Assembly (NCBI GenBank): GCA_003280245.1
Contig: QCFN01000011.1
Coordinates: 1 to 40,973, forward strand
DNA: 40,973 bases
Direction of reading: 5' to 3'
Source of the DNA: Prochlorococcus sp. AG-363-J23
Lineage (GTDB): Bacteria; Cyanobacteriota; Cyanobacteriia; PCC-6307; Cyanobiaceae
Shown here: positions 25,126-34,402 of the stretch, piece after piece
Layout of the letters: every line of letters begins with the position of its first letter
How positions within the stretch are numbered: the stretch's first letter is position 1
Program-made: the position numbers and the translations under genes
The notes under the pieces: generated by a model
Told to the model about the DNA's origin: nothing
Seen by the model: the letters and a program-made list of their open reading frames with translations, nothing else
Database searches by the model: none

Positions 25126-25305
25126 ATGGATTCAACTCTAATTCAAAGAAAATACAGATGCAAAGACTGCATCTACACATATAACCCTTTGACTGGAGAT
25201 CCAACTCAAGGAATTTCACCGGGTACAAGCTTCGAAGACCTTCCCGAAAGTTGGACCTGCCCTATCTGTAAAGTTAGAAAAAAAAGATTCAAAGTTATTC
25301 ACTAG
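25126..25305 (+). CDS. Rubredoxin
   Basis: The 59-residue protein has the two iron-binding CxxC motifs (CKDC at 12-15, CPIC at 45-48) and the rubredoxin core YTYNPLTGDPTQGISPGTSF, then EDLPESW. It is a one-electron carrier. Unusual points: the glycine normally following each CxxC is replaced (Ile after CKDC, Lys after CPIC), and the C-terminus is a basic tail (KVRKKRFKVIH) with no membrane helix, so it is not the membrane-anchored RubA that assembles photosystems. It ends 20 bp from the convergent transporter gene. Confidence 0.93.
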   Translation: MDSTLIQRKYRCKDCIYTYNPLTGDPTQGISPGTSFEDLPESWTCPICKVRKKRFKVIH

Positions 25306-25325
25306 AATTTTTTATAATGCCTTAT

Positions 25326-26183
25326 TTAATTCAAGGCAATTAAGACTCCTAAAAAAGTAGTTATAGAATAAAATATACTGAGCTTATTAAGAGATTCTCC
25401 CTCTAATCTTGCAACATATAAAGAAAAAAGCGTCGAAGTGCTTAGTAAAGTCCAACCAAGACCAACTGGTAGCATTTTAAAAACAACCTGCTGAAAAACT
25501 ATTCCAAGATTTGTTCCAAGAAGAGTTGCCGCTACAAGTTTTTGCAGAGTAGCTTTTGACATTATTTTTATTTGATCAACAAAACCAACTTTAGCAAAAG
25601 GAAATAGAACAACTATTGCAGCTATTAATCTAATTTCAGTAGTTTGAATAGGGTTTAAACTTGAGTTCAATAGTACTATCCTTGATAACATGGCGCCTAT
25701 AATTGCACATATTATTGAAGAAAAGGCATATACAATAGCAATATTAATAGATTTACGATCTTGCTTTCCACTGTAATTTTGAGAAACCAAAAAAAACAAA
25801 GAAATTGCTACAATTATAGCTCCTAGCCATGAATTGTATTTGATTTTATCATCCATAATTATTGAACCCAAAAGCATAGCGAGAATTGGGGAAATTGCTT
25901 CTACAGATAAAGTTTTTCTGGTGCCCATTTTCTGAAGAGACAATATGTAAAAAGTATCTCCTAGGGCTATACCTAAAACTCCGCTAAGAAATAATGTCCC
26001 GAGATACACCCAATTATCCAACCAATTTATTGTGAAAAGAATAGGAATAAAAATACATGCTGCAAATATATTCTTTATATAATTAATATCAATTGGAGGA
26101 AAATAATTTGACTGAGATCTCCAAATAAAGCTAGCAAAGGTCCACGCAGATGACGCAAGCAGTGCGGCTAAAACTGCGACCAT
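25326..26183 (-). CDS. EamA/DMT-family transporter
   Basis: The 285-residue protein has about ten hydrophobic segments in two halves, each an EamA repeat (first half GVLGIALGDTFYILSLQKMG, TRKTLSVEAISPILAMLLGS; second half VAATLLGTNLGIVFQQVVFK, LLSTSTLFSLYVA). Drug/metabolite transporters export amino acids or other small molecules; the substrate here is unknown. ATG start. Confidence 0.88.
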   Translation of the reverse strand: MVAVLAALLASSAWTFASFIWRSQSNYFPPIDINYIKNIFAACIFIPILFTINWLDNWVYLGTLFLSGVLGIALGDTFYILSLQKMGTRKTLSVEAISPILAMLLGSIIMDDKIKYNSWLGAIIVAISLFFLVSQNYSGKQDRKSINIAIVYAFSSIICAIIGAMLSRIVLLNSSLNPIQTTEIRLIAAIVVLFPFAKVGFVDQIKIMSKATLQKLVAATLLGTNLGIVFQQVVFKMLPVGLGWTLLSTSTLFSLYVARLEGESLNKLSIFYSITTFLGVLIALN

Positions 26184-26252
26184 AGCGAAGAATTAATTGA
26201 TTAAGTATACAAGCAACAGGAGAAAATAGATACGTAGAAGATTAAAAATTAA

Positions 26253-26504
26253 ATGATATATTGGAAACAGCGAAGAGGTTCCTTACTAGAATTCCTAATA
26301 GATATAGATTTTTCATTGAAACCTTCTTCACTGGCACCAGTTTTGGCTCTCTATGTATTAGCCATTAGCCAACTTCCAATAGCAATAAAAACATCAGCCG
26401 AACTAGCCTGCATTGGCGAGGTATCTAATCAATTATGGAAGCGGAGTAAAACACACGCAAATGTTAATGTGATAGCTGTGCAAAAGTGCAATGGAGCTCC
26501 TTAA
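26253..26504 (+). CDS. Small secreted or membrane protein (83 aa)
   Basis: A hydrophobic segment (PVLALYVLAISQLPIA, residues 29-44) follows an unusual N-terminal extension; after it the chain has two cysteines (ELACIGEVSNQLW ... AVQKCNGAP). This looks like a short exported protein with one disulfide. The start may lie further downstream. No family recognised. Confidence 0.5.
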   Translation: MIYWKQRRGSLLEFLIDIDFSLKPSSLAPVLALYVLAISQLPIAIKTSAELACIGEVSNQLWKRSKTHANVNVIAVQKCNGAP

Positions 26505-26755
26505 AAAGTCAAATTCAACCTATAATTAATCCTTAAGGATTAGCATTGATGAATAATTAAACAAAGAATATTTGCATATTATTAATTAATCTTTAAGAGT
26601 GTCTCCACTTCAAGTCAAGTGCAAAGGCCAAGTAAGTTTAACCTTCTCTAATAGTATTTTAGGATAAAGATGAGATACTTCAAATACTACTAAAAATAAA
26701 GTAATAAGTAGTTTCATTCTTGAGAAGGCATACTAGTTATAGCTTTATATAAACA

Positions 26756-27169
26756 TTGAATACTAAGTTCCAGTTCCTAAAAAATCCATTTTTTGGTAAG
26801 GCTTTCAATTTCAGAGATAAAATTCCAAAGTATGCAGCTAGGCATATCTTTAGGTTAATTTTATGTATACTAATACTTTTAGGTAATTCAAGTTCTGCTC
26901 AGGCTAATGAGCAAAAAGATTTTAAATATTATATGAATGCCTGGAATGAAAAAAGAATGGAGGCAAGTAACCTTCTGCTAGATGCTGAAAAAGAATTCAA
27001 ATCTGGAGATGAAATATCCGGATGTGCTAAGCAATATGATGCAGCTAACTTAGGGATAAAAGCGACTCAATCACTTATAAAGGCAATGACAATAAATGGA
27101 AATTTAGAAGGGATTAATGATATAAAAATTGGCCTAAAAAAGTGGGAAGAGCTTAGAGACTTTTGCTAA
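26756..27169 (+). CDS. Secreted helical hypothetical protein (137 aa)
   Basis: The start is TTG. About 30 residues precede a signal-like helix (IFRLILCILILLGNSSSAQA), and AQA-NEQ is a plausible signal peptidase site, so the real start may be later. The mature part is helical and charged with two cysteines (GCAKQYDAANLGIKATQSL; final FC). Function unknown. Confidence 0.6.
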   Translation: MNTKFQFLKNPFFGKAFNFRDKIPKYAARHIFRLILCILILLGNSSSAQANEQKDFKYYMNAWNEKRMEASNLLLDAEKEFKSGDEISGCAKQYDAANLGIKATQSLIKAMTINGNLEGINDIKIGLKKWEELRDFC

Positions 27170-27225
27170 TTCCTAATTTTATATAAAAACTACAAATAAA
27201 ATAATTTAAAAAATGTATCTTCAAG

Positions 27226-27714
27226 TCAACTTGAAAGGCCAATACCTCTAGACATGAAAACTGCAAGAAGTGGAATTAAAGTGAATCCAATGATTTCAAA
27301 ATTAATCATTAGGCGTAATCTCAAAACTAAATTCTCTGGTACTTGAGGTAAATTTCCTTTACTCAAAGGTATTGCCCATAAAATATATGTAATTGTTGGG
27401 TAAAGAGATAGCAAACCAACGCAAACAAAAAGTGCAACTTTAGCCCAGAAAATAGGATTTTGGGTATAAAACTCTCCTCCTACCCCAAAATACTTAACTC
27501 TCAAAATACCGCTTACTAGTAAGGCCAGTCCAGCGACTCCATAAATCACATCTGCAACAACCATTGCAATAGATTCCTGACGGTTGGGTTGCGGCTTAAG
27601 TCGGACCCTTTCAAAAACCAATGCTCCAAAACAAAGCATAAAGCTTAGGTAATGAACATAAGCAACAATCGCACTTTTGGCGATATCAGATGTCAATGCA
27701 ACTCCAAAAAACAT
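27226..27714 (-). CDS. DUF2214 family membrane protein
   Basis: The product has four hydrophobic helices and the DUF2214 signature regions SAIVAYVHYLSFMLCFGALV, DVIYGVAGLALLVSGILRV, FWAKVALFVCVGLLSLYPTI and a final region with RLRLMINFEII. The ATG at 27714 gives 162 residues; a GTG at 27738 adds eight. The function of the family is not established. It converges with the preceding gene, 56 bp apart. Confidence 0.9.
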   Translation of the reverse strand: MFFGVALTSDIAKSAIVAYVHYLSFMLCFGALVFERVRLKPQPNRQESIAMVVADVIYGVAGLALLVSGILRVKYFGVGGEFYTQNPIFWAKVALFVCVGLLSLYPTITYILWAIPLSKGNLPQVPENLVLRLRLMINFEIIGFTLIPLLAVFMSRGIGLSS

Positions 27715-27879
27715 GAAAATAAATGCGCAGACCACCACTTTAGCGATTGGGGAATCCAGAAGTGAACTACTTCTGCAAACCTATATAAAATACTTCAATG
27801 AAATCTCTAACAATTCAACAAGATTTGGAAATATTGCTAAAATAGGTATTTAAATGACTTCACACTAAGGATCAAAGAG

Positions 27880-28314
27880 TTAAGAATCAATTACATCTAT
27901 AATCCCTTCAACAACATACTTTGCCAAATCCTCAACATTAGAATCAAGTTCTTTAATTGAAGTATCCCACTTTTTTGATAGCTTATCCAATAAATTATGC
28001 TCATTGACATGAGCAATCATAGATTTAACCATATATTCTGGCAATGAAACTTTCATTCTGGCATCTAAATAATCCCAAACATTTTTTTCAAGAGTGCTGA
28101 TAAACTTTATGCTGTCTACGCCAGTGTAGTCAAACAATTCCATAACACCATGGTGACAGAATATCTGTCCGAGCTCGTCGTATGCACTGGTAGCTTCTTT
28201 GGCATGCTCATACTCAGCAAGAATCCACTGTAATTCTTTATCTTTTTCCTCATCACCAATTTTTACTTCTTGAAGAAGCTTGTAAAACTTTCCAAATTCT
28301 ACCGGCTTGGCCAT
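27880..28314 (-). CDS. Hypothetical helical protein (144 aa)
   Basis: The ATG at 28314 (MAKPVEFGKFYKLLQEVK) is preferred over an in-frame TTG at 28356. The protein is acidic and soluble with long helices (LQWILAEYEHAKEATSAYDE). No domain recognised. Confidence 0.6.
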   Translation of the reverse strand: MAKPVEFGKFYKLLQEVKIGDEEKDKELQWILAEYEHAKEATSAYDELGQIFCHHGVMELFDYTGVDSIKFISTLEKNVWDYLDARMKVSLPEYMVKSMIAHVNEHNLLDKLSKKWDTSIKELDSNVEDLAKYVVEGIIDVIDS

Positions 28315-28441
28315 AATTTCATCAAATCCAACTTTATAAATTAAATTATAACTCAATCAAGTAAATCATTCAAAAGTTTATAAATTCAGTGATTTTTTAA
28401 TATGACTATAATGTGCAGACTAAAAAAACTCCTTAAAAAGA

Positions 28442-28636
28442 CTAATCTTTTTTACCTTTCATAATCATAATTATAGGTAAACCAACGGTAAAAATAAAAC
28501 CAAAGATTAGGAGCAATAGTCCCCAAGGAGAGAAAGGATCTAGTCCTCCCGAAACTTCTGCGACCTTAAAGCTACCAAGTAAATGCATAGGATGGTCAAT
28601 ATTACCAATCAGGCTACATCGTTTTAGCAAATACAT
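28442..28636 (-). CDS. Small membrane protein (48-64 aa)
   Basis: The C-terminal part (LLLLIFGFIFTVGLPIIMIM, then KGKKD) is a single helix with a basic end. A second ATG at 28588 would give 48 residues starting MHLLGSFKVAEVSGGLDPFS and is the more natural start. Confidence 0.55.
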   Translation of the reverse strand: MYLLKRCSLIGNIDHPMHLLGSFKVAEVSGGLDPFSPWGLLLLIFGFIFTVGLPIIMIMKGKKD

Positions 28637-28681
28637 TACATTCTATGCAAATTCTTCAGGAGGTGCTTTCAGTAAATCAGA

Positions 28682-28864
28682 TTAGAATCCAGTAATACCC
28701 ATTCTCGATAAAAGATATTGAAGAAAAATTGTGGTAAAAATTCCTTTAAAAAAAACAAGCCACAATAAGCCATAATCACTAAGGTTTAATTTTCGTTGAT
28801 ACCATAAAATAAACTTCTTATGATTTTCAATTAAATTCATGGATGAATAAAATACTAAGATCAT
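28682..28864 (-). CDS. Small membrane protein (52-60 aa)
   Basis: The chain from the second Met reads MNLIENHKKFILWYQRKLNL and then a hydrophobic helix (GLLWLVFFKGIFTTIFLQYL). A basic amphipathic start before one helix is typical of short membrane proteins in these genomes. No family recognised. Confidence 0.55.
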   Translation of the reverse strand: MILVFYSSMNLIENHKKFILWYQRKLNLSDYGLLWLVFFKGIFTTIFLQYLLSRMGITGF

Positions 28865-28918
28865 ACTAATATTAAAATATATAGATGCTAAAGCTGAAAC
28901 AAAATTAGATTAATTTAA

Positions 28919-29305
28919 TCAAATTCTAAAAAACTCGCTCCCCTTATATCGCTCAAATTTCAAACACCAAATGCCATCACAAATATCAGATAATGCAGAT
29001 AGAAACTCTTCTTTATTCCCTGATTGTATCCACTTTTCCTTCAAGAGAGGAATTTTATCCTGCATTAGTTCCATTGAAACTTGAATTAACAGAAGACTAT
29101 GGTCCCCTGCAGCTCTTCTCAAGGGACTTTCCTCACTTCTTTGGAAAACTCTTATCAACAGGTCCTTCACCAGTTTTTCGCCGATTGGTCCGGGAGTCTG
29201 ATCAGACTGCAATGGTGATTTCAAAGCCTGACCTCCCAGCGGCAAGGCCCTCTTCCCGTCCTGCTCAATTAGAGCCAATGCAACTAAATAAGGGAACTCA
29301 ATCAT
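28919..29305 (-). CDS. Hypothetical protein (128 aa)
   Basis: The product has a helical, charged composition (MIEFPYLVALALIEQDGKRA, KEEFLSALSDICDGIWCLKF). A plus-strand frame (28993-29313) overlaps; I prefer this strand because its codon use and helix periodicity look more natural. No domain recognised. Confidence 0.55.
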   Translation of the reverse strand: MIEFPYLVALALIEQDGKRALPLGGQALKSPLQSDQTPGPIGEKLVKDLLIRVFQRSEESPLRRAAGDHSLLLIQVSMELMQDKIPLLKEKWIQSGNKEEFLSALSDICDGIWCLKFERYKGSEFFRI

Positions 29306-29363
29306 TAGTTTAGGTCTAATATCATAATAATTAAATCAGATCAAAGCATTCATCCCAACTTCA

Positions 29364-29927
29364 ATGCATAGGAAATCCTCTCCTCCAAAAAAGGCTTTGT
29401 TTATATCACTACCCATAATAATCATTATATTAAGTGGTTGTAGATACTTTTCAGACACGAAACGAGGCAAGATCTCTAGCGTATCTAATACAATTCTTAA
29501 TCGCTCTTTTAATTTAAGGCCTAACGAGATTCAAGCGAATGGAAGATGTCATGAAAACCCAGAAATTTCGAACAAAATATTAGATTTAGGTCATAAAATT
29601 GGCGTAAAAGTTATAATTGGTAAACCCCAATTAGCAGGAAAAGATGGAACATATAAAGCTTTTTATGGAAGACTTGGTGTAGTTACATTGAGTCCAAGAC
29701 CTATGTCATTACAAAGGCGATGCGAATTAATTAGTCATGAATATATTCACGTTCTTCAACATCTAAACGCAAACCTTAAAGGAATGAAGCCATTAGGCTG
29801 GCCCATTTCTAAGAAAGCTCTAAATCATTATGGTTCAGCAATAGAAGCGGAAGCCTATAGCCATCAAAATGGAGTTGAAAAAGTTCTTGTACTTCTTAAT
29901 AGAGCCAAAATTCAACTTAAGCAATAA
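29364..29927 (+). CDS. Putative lipoprotein zinc metallopeptidase (HEXXH)
   Basis: The 187-residue protein has a lipoprotein signal (ALFISLPIIIIILSGC, Cys26) and, in the mature part, HEYIH at 125-129 within LISHEYIHVLQHLN. A nearby GSAIEAEAYSHQNG (Glu161 or Glu163) could supply the third zinc ligand, as in gluzincins. RCHENPE and a second Cys (RRCEL) may form a disulfide. It would act at the periplasmic face of a membrane. The family is not recognised and the protein is short for a peptidase. Confidence 0.75.
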   Translation: MHRKSSPPKKALFISLPIIIIILSGCRYFSDTKRGKISSVSNTILNRSFNLRPNEIQANGRCHENPEISNKILDLGHKIGVKVIIGKPQLAGKDGTYKAFYGRLGVVTLSPRPMSLQRRCELISHEYIHVLQHLNANLKGMKPLGWPISKKALNHYGSAIEAEAYSHQNGVEKVLVLLNRAKIQLKQ

Positions 29928-29932
29928 AAAAT

Positions 29933-30379
29933 CTACTCAAATCCCTGAAACAGCTCCTTATGAACTACAAAAGTATGATAGTGAGCTGTTCCCGACTCCG
30001 GAGCCAGTCGCTCACCATCAATAGTACATGCAATACTGCATATAAGATCTCCATCCCATCGAACATCATCTTCACTAACTGATCTAGACCATAATCGAAC
30101 AGCTTCAAAATGTTGAGGCATCTTTGCACCTATTTTTCTACATGCCTTACAAAGAATAGATAAAACAGGAGTTTTTGAATCAAGCCTTAGTGATTGCTTC
30201 ACGCTAACCTGAGTAAAAGTCCCAGCAAATCTTATAAAGTCTATTAATTCGATTTCAATATCCGAGAGCATAGCTTCTTCATAAGCCTTATCAAACAATT
30301 TAACAGGTGTAATTGGCCTTGGAATAGCACTAAGTTTTTTTTCGATCCTTATGGGAAAATCAGTATTGTTCTTATCCAT
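29933..30379 (-). CDS. Hypothetical protein (148 aa)
   Basis: The soluble protein has a helical N-terminal half (LFDKAYEEAMLSDIEIELID) and a C-terminal half with CKACRK and several histidines (GTAHYHTFVVHKELF). ATG start; it converges with the metallopeptidase gene, 5 bp apart. No domain recognised. Confidence 0.65.
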   Translation of the reverse strand: MDKNNTDFPIRIEKKLSAIPRPITPVKLFDKAYEEAMLSDIEIELIDFIRFAGTFTQVSVKQSLRLDSKTPVLSILCKACRKIGAKMPQHFEAVRLWSRSVSEDDVRWDGDLICSIACTIDGERLAPESGTAHYHTFVVHKELFQGFE

Positions 30380-30811
30380 TTCAAATAAAGTAAAAGTTTT
30401 TAAATGAGCATAAGCATTTCATACAGTTTACTTAAAAGATAAGAGTACAAGAAAGAACATGGCATTAATATTCATGATTTTTTAGAACCTATGAAACAAT
30501 AATCTAATCAAAGATGATCAAGTCCTGCAGTCAAATCATGCTCAGTATTGAGTTTGATTAATAATAGTAAAACAGATTAAGTCATTGAAACCCAAATTAT
30601 TTTCAATATTGTTAGAAACTAATAATAGAAGAGAAATTAGTTGCACAAAAGAATAAACTCTATTCTTTACAATTAGTTCACATAAATAAAAGGTTAATTA
30701 TGCTAATATAGATCAGTATTAAACTCTTAGATATTCAGACCCCTTCTATTAGTAGTAATCTCAAATTTACTATTCCACTTAAGAAGGGAATTTACGAAGA
30801 GTATTCAACAA
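30380..30811. other. AT-rich intergenic DNA, nothing recognised
   Basis: About 430 bp with no usable ORF on either strand and no T-run hairpin. Confidence 0.4.
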
Positions 30812-30979
30812 ATGATTAAGCTCCTATTTCTTTTTGTTTTTGTTCCACTCGCTTTATATAAGATTTGGAGATTTTTATTTTTTTTCATTCAAATGCTAAA
30901 TCAACCTTCTTCAATAGAAATCTTCAGAGAACTCTTAGAAGAATCATGGAAGACAACTAAAAATGTTGGCAAGAATTAG
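30812..30979 (+). CDS. Small membrane protein (55 aa)
   Basis: Begins MIKLLFLFVFVPLALYKIWR, an almost continuous hydrophobic helix of about 25 residues, and ends with a charged helix (SSIEIFRELLEESWKTTKN). ATG start. Function unknown. Confidence 0.6.
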   Translation: MIKLLFLFVFVPLALYKIWRFLFFFIQMLNQPSSIEIFRELLEESWKTTKNVGKN

Positions 30980-31043
30980 CCTATTCACTGATTACCCTAG
31001 ACTTTAAATATTAATGAGTGAGCCTAATAAAACTAATATTCTA

Positions 31044-31331
31044 TCAATCAATATAAATACCACCTTCTAGAATGCAAAAGTTAAAAGCAAATATTTTAAA
31101 TGGATCTGGCATCTCTAGCCACTTCATATCTTCTAACTTATTTGACAACTTTTGAACCTCTTCCTCTCCATCAGCACAGTTCTCACAGTATTTTTTAATA
31201 GCATCACCAAATTCCAGTGCATCTGGATCTAGAAAGAAAGCTCTCTGATTCTCATTAAAAAAAACGATCTTATCTTCATCTGTCTTGGCCATGCGAGCAA
31301 GATTCGAAAAGTAGCTGGTTAGCTCATCCAT
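31044..31331 (-). CDS. Hypothetical acidic protein (95 aa)
   Basis: The protein begins MDELTSYFSNLARMAKTDED and has a CENC pair of cysteines near the middle. It is soluble and acidic, with no named domain. Confidence 0.6.
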   Translation of the reverse strand: MDELTSYFSNLARMAKTDEDKIVFFNENQRAFFLDPDALEFGDAIKKYCENCADGEEEVQKLSNKLEDMKWLEMPDPFKIFAFNFCILEGGIYID

Positions 31332-31576
31332 TAAGACTATATTTGTGAGAGAATTAATTTGTATCTAATGATATTCCAAACACTGTCATAATGAAACGAT
31401 ATGAGAGGAAAGCATGATAAATCATCATTCTTATTCTAATACTGAGAAATTATTCTATATGAGGGCACATATTTAGCTTAATCATAGCTTATGACTAAGC
31501 CATTAAGATCAGCGGATGACAGCAATACGTCTATATTGTCTAATCTTAATGAATTAAAATAATAACTATCAATTGA

Positions 31577-32491
31577 TTAAAATGACATAATAATCGACCA
31601 AATAGGAACACTAATTATAGCTAAGAGAGTGCTCCAAGCCACTAAAGAGGATGCAAGTTCTTGATCATTTTTATTGGCTTCAGCAAGCAAAAGTACAGAA
31701 ATAGCAGTAGGGCATGCGGCCTGCAAAACCAGTGCATCTCGCATTAAACTTGGCAAGTTAAAACATAAGGAAAGACCAAGCATTATTGAGGGAAGTACAA
31801 ATAACTTTGTTAGCAACGTTGGTTTAATGAAATATCGAAAATCTCCCAAAGAATCAGTAAATAGTTTTAATGAGCTTAGTCGCATACCTACAATCATGAG
31901 TGCTAAAAAAAATACAAGCCTTGAAGGTAACCAAAGCGCAGAAGTTATTTGATCGCTCCAAGGTAGAAACAGAACTCCGAAAGCTCCTAATAATCCTTGA
32001 CTTGCTGGACTTTTAACAAAAGAAATTCCAAGACTTTTCCATTTATACTTTAATTCAAGTCCCTCTGAAGATCTAGACATCAAAATTGGACCTAAGCTCC
32101 AAATTAGCAATGTAGCGCCCAAGTCATATCCTATGCTAAAGCTAAGAGCCTTAGGGGGGAGAATGGCCAGAGAGACTGGTATTCCAAAATATCCAGAATT
32201 ACCAAATAAACTACCTAATAATAAAGTTTTCTGCTTAAATATAAATCGAAACTTTGGAATCGTTCTTATTAAAATTAATAGTAAGCCAATAGCAAATAAT
32301 GCCATGGCTACAGATTCTATCAAAAGTAAATTTATTCCAGTATTTAAAATTAAACCCATTAATCCAATAGGGATCCCAAATCGAATTAAAGGTCTAGCTA
32401 TTTTTGAAGAAAGTCCAGGTTTAAAGTGCCCAATTAAAAAGCCGAGAGCAAGGCAAGGAACTAGTTGAAAAAAGAATTTTAATAAAAGCAT
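31577..32491 (-). CDS. AEC-family transporter (auxin efflux carrier type)
   Basis: The 304-residue protein has about ten hydrophobic segments. The family pattern is visible in GNSGYFGIPVSLAIL, in the central GMRLSSLKLF region and in QAACPTAISVLLLAEANKND near the C-terminus. The substrate is unknown; bacterial members export organic acids or similar anions. ATG start. It lies 54 bp downstream of the oxygenase gene on the same strand and may be cotranscribed. Confidence 0.9.
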   Translation of the reverse strand: MLLLKFFFQLVPCLALGFLIGHFKPGLSSKIARPLIRFGIPIGLMGLILNTGINLLLIESVAMALFAIGLLLILIRTIPKFRFIFKQKTLLLGSLFGNSGYFGIPVSLAILPPKALSFSIGYDLGATLLIWSLGPILMSRSSEGLELKYKWKSLGISFVKSPASQGLLGAFGVLFLPWSDQITSALWLPSRLVFFLALMIVGMRLSSLKLFTDSLGDFRYFIKPTLLTKLFVLPSIMLGLSLCFNLPSLMRDALVLQAACPTAISVLLLAEANKNDQELASSLVAWSTLLAIISVPIWSIIMSF

Positions 32492-32545
32492 TGAAGAATT
32501 CCTCTCTATAAAAGCAATAATTTCTGGCTTAAATTTTAATGAATT

Positions 32546-33190
32546 TTAAATTCCTGATTTTGATAAACGAGAAATATATGCCTCTTGCGTGCCAGAATTG
32601 ATCCAACCTGTTGCAATTGTTTTGGAATAGAAGTGATTAACGCGTCCACGATGAATATGAGACAGACCAGCAGGAAAAAGAATTAATTTCCCCCTCTCAG
32701 CTTCTTCGTGATGCTTCTGCCAAAAGAACTCAGTACCAGCAGAGTCAATACTATTACAATAAAGAATCCAAGCTAAGACTCTATGGACAGGTTCTGTCAA
32801 CTCTTCACTAGTGGTCCAATCGCAATGCCAACTTATAAATCCTTCACTAGGTGCATAACGTTGAAGGTTGAAGATAGGGTTTACAAATAAAGATTGCTCA
32901 GGACAGCACTCTCGAAATAAAGGTCGCTCTTTAAGATATTGCTCAAGAGCAGCATTAACTCCGCGAATTATCACCTCAGACATTGCAAATGCCTGGGGAT
33001 CTGAACGATCAAGTGATACCAAGCTTATATCTGTGGAGACTTTGGCTGGTTGCTTCGAAGTTTCTTCAGAACCCGAACTCCCAAACGAAATTCCATCCCG
33101 ATATAAATCAGGACGCTTATCAAAGAAATCCATTACTCCATCAGCAACAGCCTCAAAACCTGGATTGCGATAACGAGCAATCAAATTCAC
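32546..33190 (-). CDS. 2-oxoglutarate/Fe(II)-dependent oxygenase
   Basis: The 214-residue product has the iron triad HCD (His122, Asp124) and His178 in SHIHRGRVNHF, with Lys190 placed to bind 2-oxoglutarate (SKTIATGW). The HxHRG arrangement is seen in prolyl-hydroxylase-like and phage-type oxygenases. The substrate is unknown. The start is GTG. It precedes the AEC transporter gene. Confidence 0.85.
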   Translation of the reverse strand: MNLIARYRNPGFEAVADGVMDFFDKRPDLYRDGISFGSSGSEETSKQPAKVSTDISLVSLDRSDPQAFAMSEVIIRGVNAALEQYLKERPLFRECCPEQSLFVNPIFNLQRYAPSEGFISWHCDWTTSEELTEPVHRVLAWILYCNSIDSAGTEFFWQKHHEEAERGKLILFPAGLSHIHRGRVNHFYSKTIATGWINSGTQEAYISRLSKSGI

Positions 33191-33401
33191 AAATACATGA
33201 CCTCTTAATATATAATAAGACTAAAATCCTATTAATGTAATGGTAAGCACATTAAGCTAATACAAACATCATTAAAAGATTAATCTTCTAGATACTCAAA
33301 TCCCAACAACTTTTGACTAAATCAATTTTACCCCATGCCTATCATTCAAAGTCTTAGCTTCTTAAGGTTCATATAAATCCCTGAAATGAAATATTAACGC
33401 T

Positions 33402-33575
33402 ATGATCATATTAATTCCAGCAACAATTTTAATCTTATCCCTACAAATTTTTCGGATTCTTTATCAAATAAAAAATAAAAGGGGAGAAAGATTTTTCTTT
33501 AATCAAACTAGAATGTATTCTATACAGTTACGGATCGAAAGATTATTTTCTAAAATTCATACGAGGAAAGACTGA
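33402..33575 (+). CDS. Small membrane protein (57 aa)
   Basis: MIILIPATILILSLQIFRIL is a single N-terminal helix, followed by a basic tail (YQIKNKRGERFFFNQ...FSKIHTRKD). ATG start, no family recognised. Confidence 0.55.
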   Translation: MIILIPATILILSLQIFRILYQIKNKRGERFFFNQTRMYSIQLRIERLFSKIHTRKD

Positions 33576-33681
33576 CTTAAAACCTAACTAGATTTTCTGC
33601 GATGAAAGAAATAAGTTAAGTACAATTGACAATCTTCTACATAGATAATATAACTATGTTCTTACAGTCATTAACAAATAA

Positions 33682-34263
33682 ATGAAACCTGATCATAATC
33701 GAGACTCTCAAAAAATTGATTCCTTCAAGACAATGAATTTAAAAAGCCTAGATGGCTGCATCCTAGCAATAGGTTCATATCCATTATTTCACTACAATGC
33801 AACTGGTGGCGGTGGCAAAGCTTCAATAGTAAATAATGCAAAAGATAAGATTAATATATTGTTTGATAAAAAAGAATTTTTCATACCCTCACTGAACTGG
33901 AAAACCACCAAGGTTCTAGGCATACCAATACCTCCAGGATTAGAAATTAAAATGAAGCTTGACAAACTCGAAGGGTCTGCCGACTTGAAAACAGGGGCAA
34001 TAAATCTTAACTTCGAGGCACGGTTTCTTTTCACAATATTTACATTCAAGTTCCCTAATTTGGTCGTAATAACAACTCTAAGTACTAATAGTATTAAAAG
34101 TAATCTTCATAGCGCGAAAGGTTTACCTCTGAACGAAAATAATGAATCGCGACTAGTAGGAATTGCTGTTATTCCTCCATCAGGCAACAAAGCTTTGGAT
34201 CTCTTCCTAGGACTTCCAAACGAAGCCTTGGCTGTCCTATCATGCAAAATAAATTTTAGCTAA
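33682..34263 (+). CDS. Hypothetical beta-rich protein (193 aa)
   Basis: The soluble protein has alternating hydrophobic residues typical of beta strands (VLGIPIPPGLEIKMKLDKLE, TGAINLNFEARFLFTIFTF). No signal peptide and no known domain. The repeated strands suggest a lipid-binding or barrel-like fold, which is only an inference. Confidence 0.65.
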   Translation: MKPDHNRDSQKIDSFKTMNLKSLDGCILAIGSYPLFHYNATGGGGKASIVNNAKDKINILFDKKEFFIPSLNWKTTKVLGIPIPPGLEIKMKLDKLEGSADLKTGAINLNFEARFLFTIFTFKFPNLVVITTLSTNSIKSNLHSAKGLPLNENNESRLVGIAVIPPSGNKALDLFLGLPNEALAVLSCKINFS

Positions 34264-34402
34264 TTCATTGAATATAGATAATCAAGACAACCAAGATGTT
34301 GATCTAAAAGAATTTAGACTATAGTTTACATTCTTATCTATAGGCTTTTAAAATAAATAATAATTTAAAGAAAATATTTAACAACCTTATATATATAAGG
34401 CA

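Noticed and set aside
28993-29313. Plus-strand 106-codon frame
   Set aside because: The minus-strand frame at 28919-29305 has better composition; only one is likely real.
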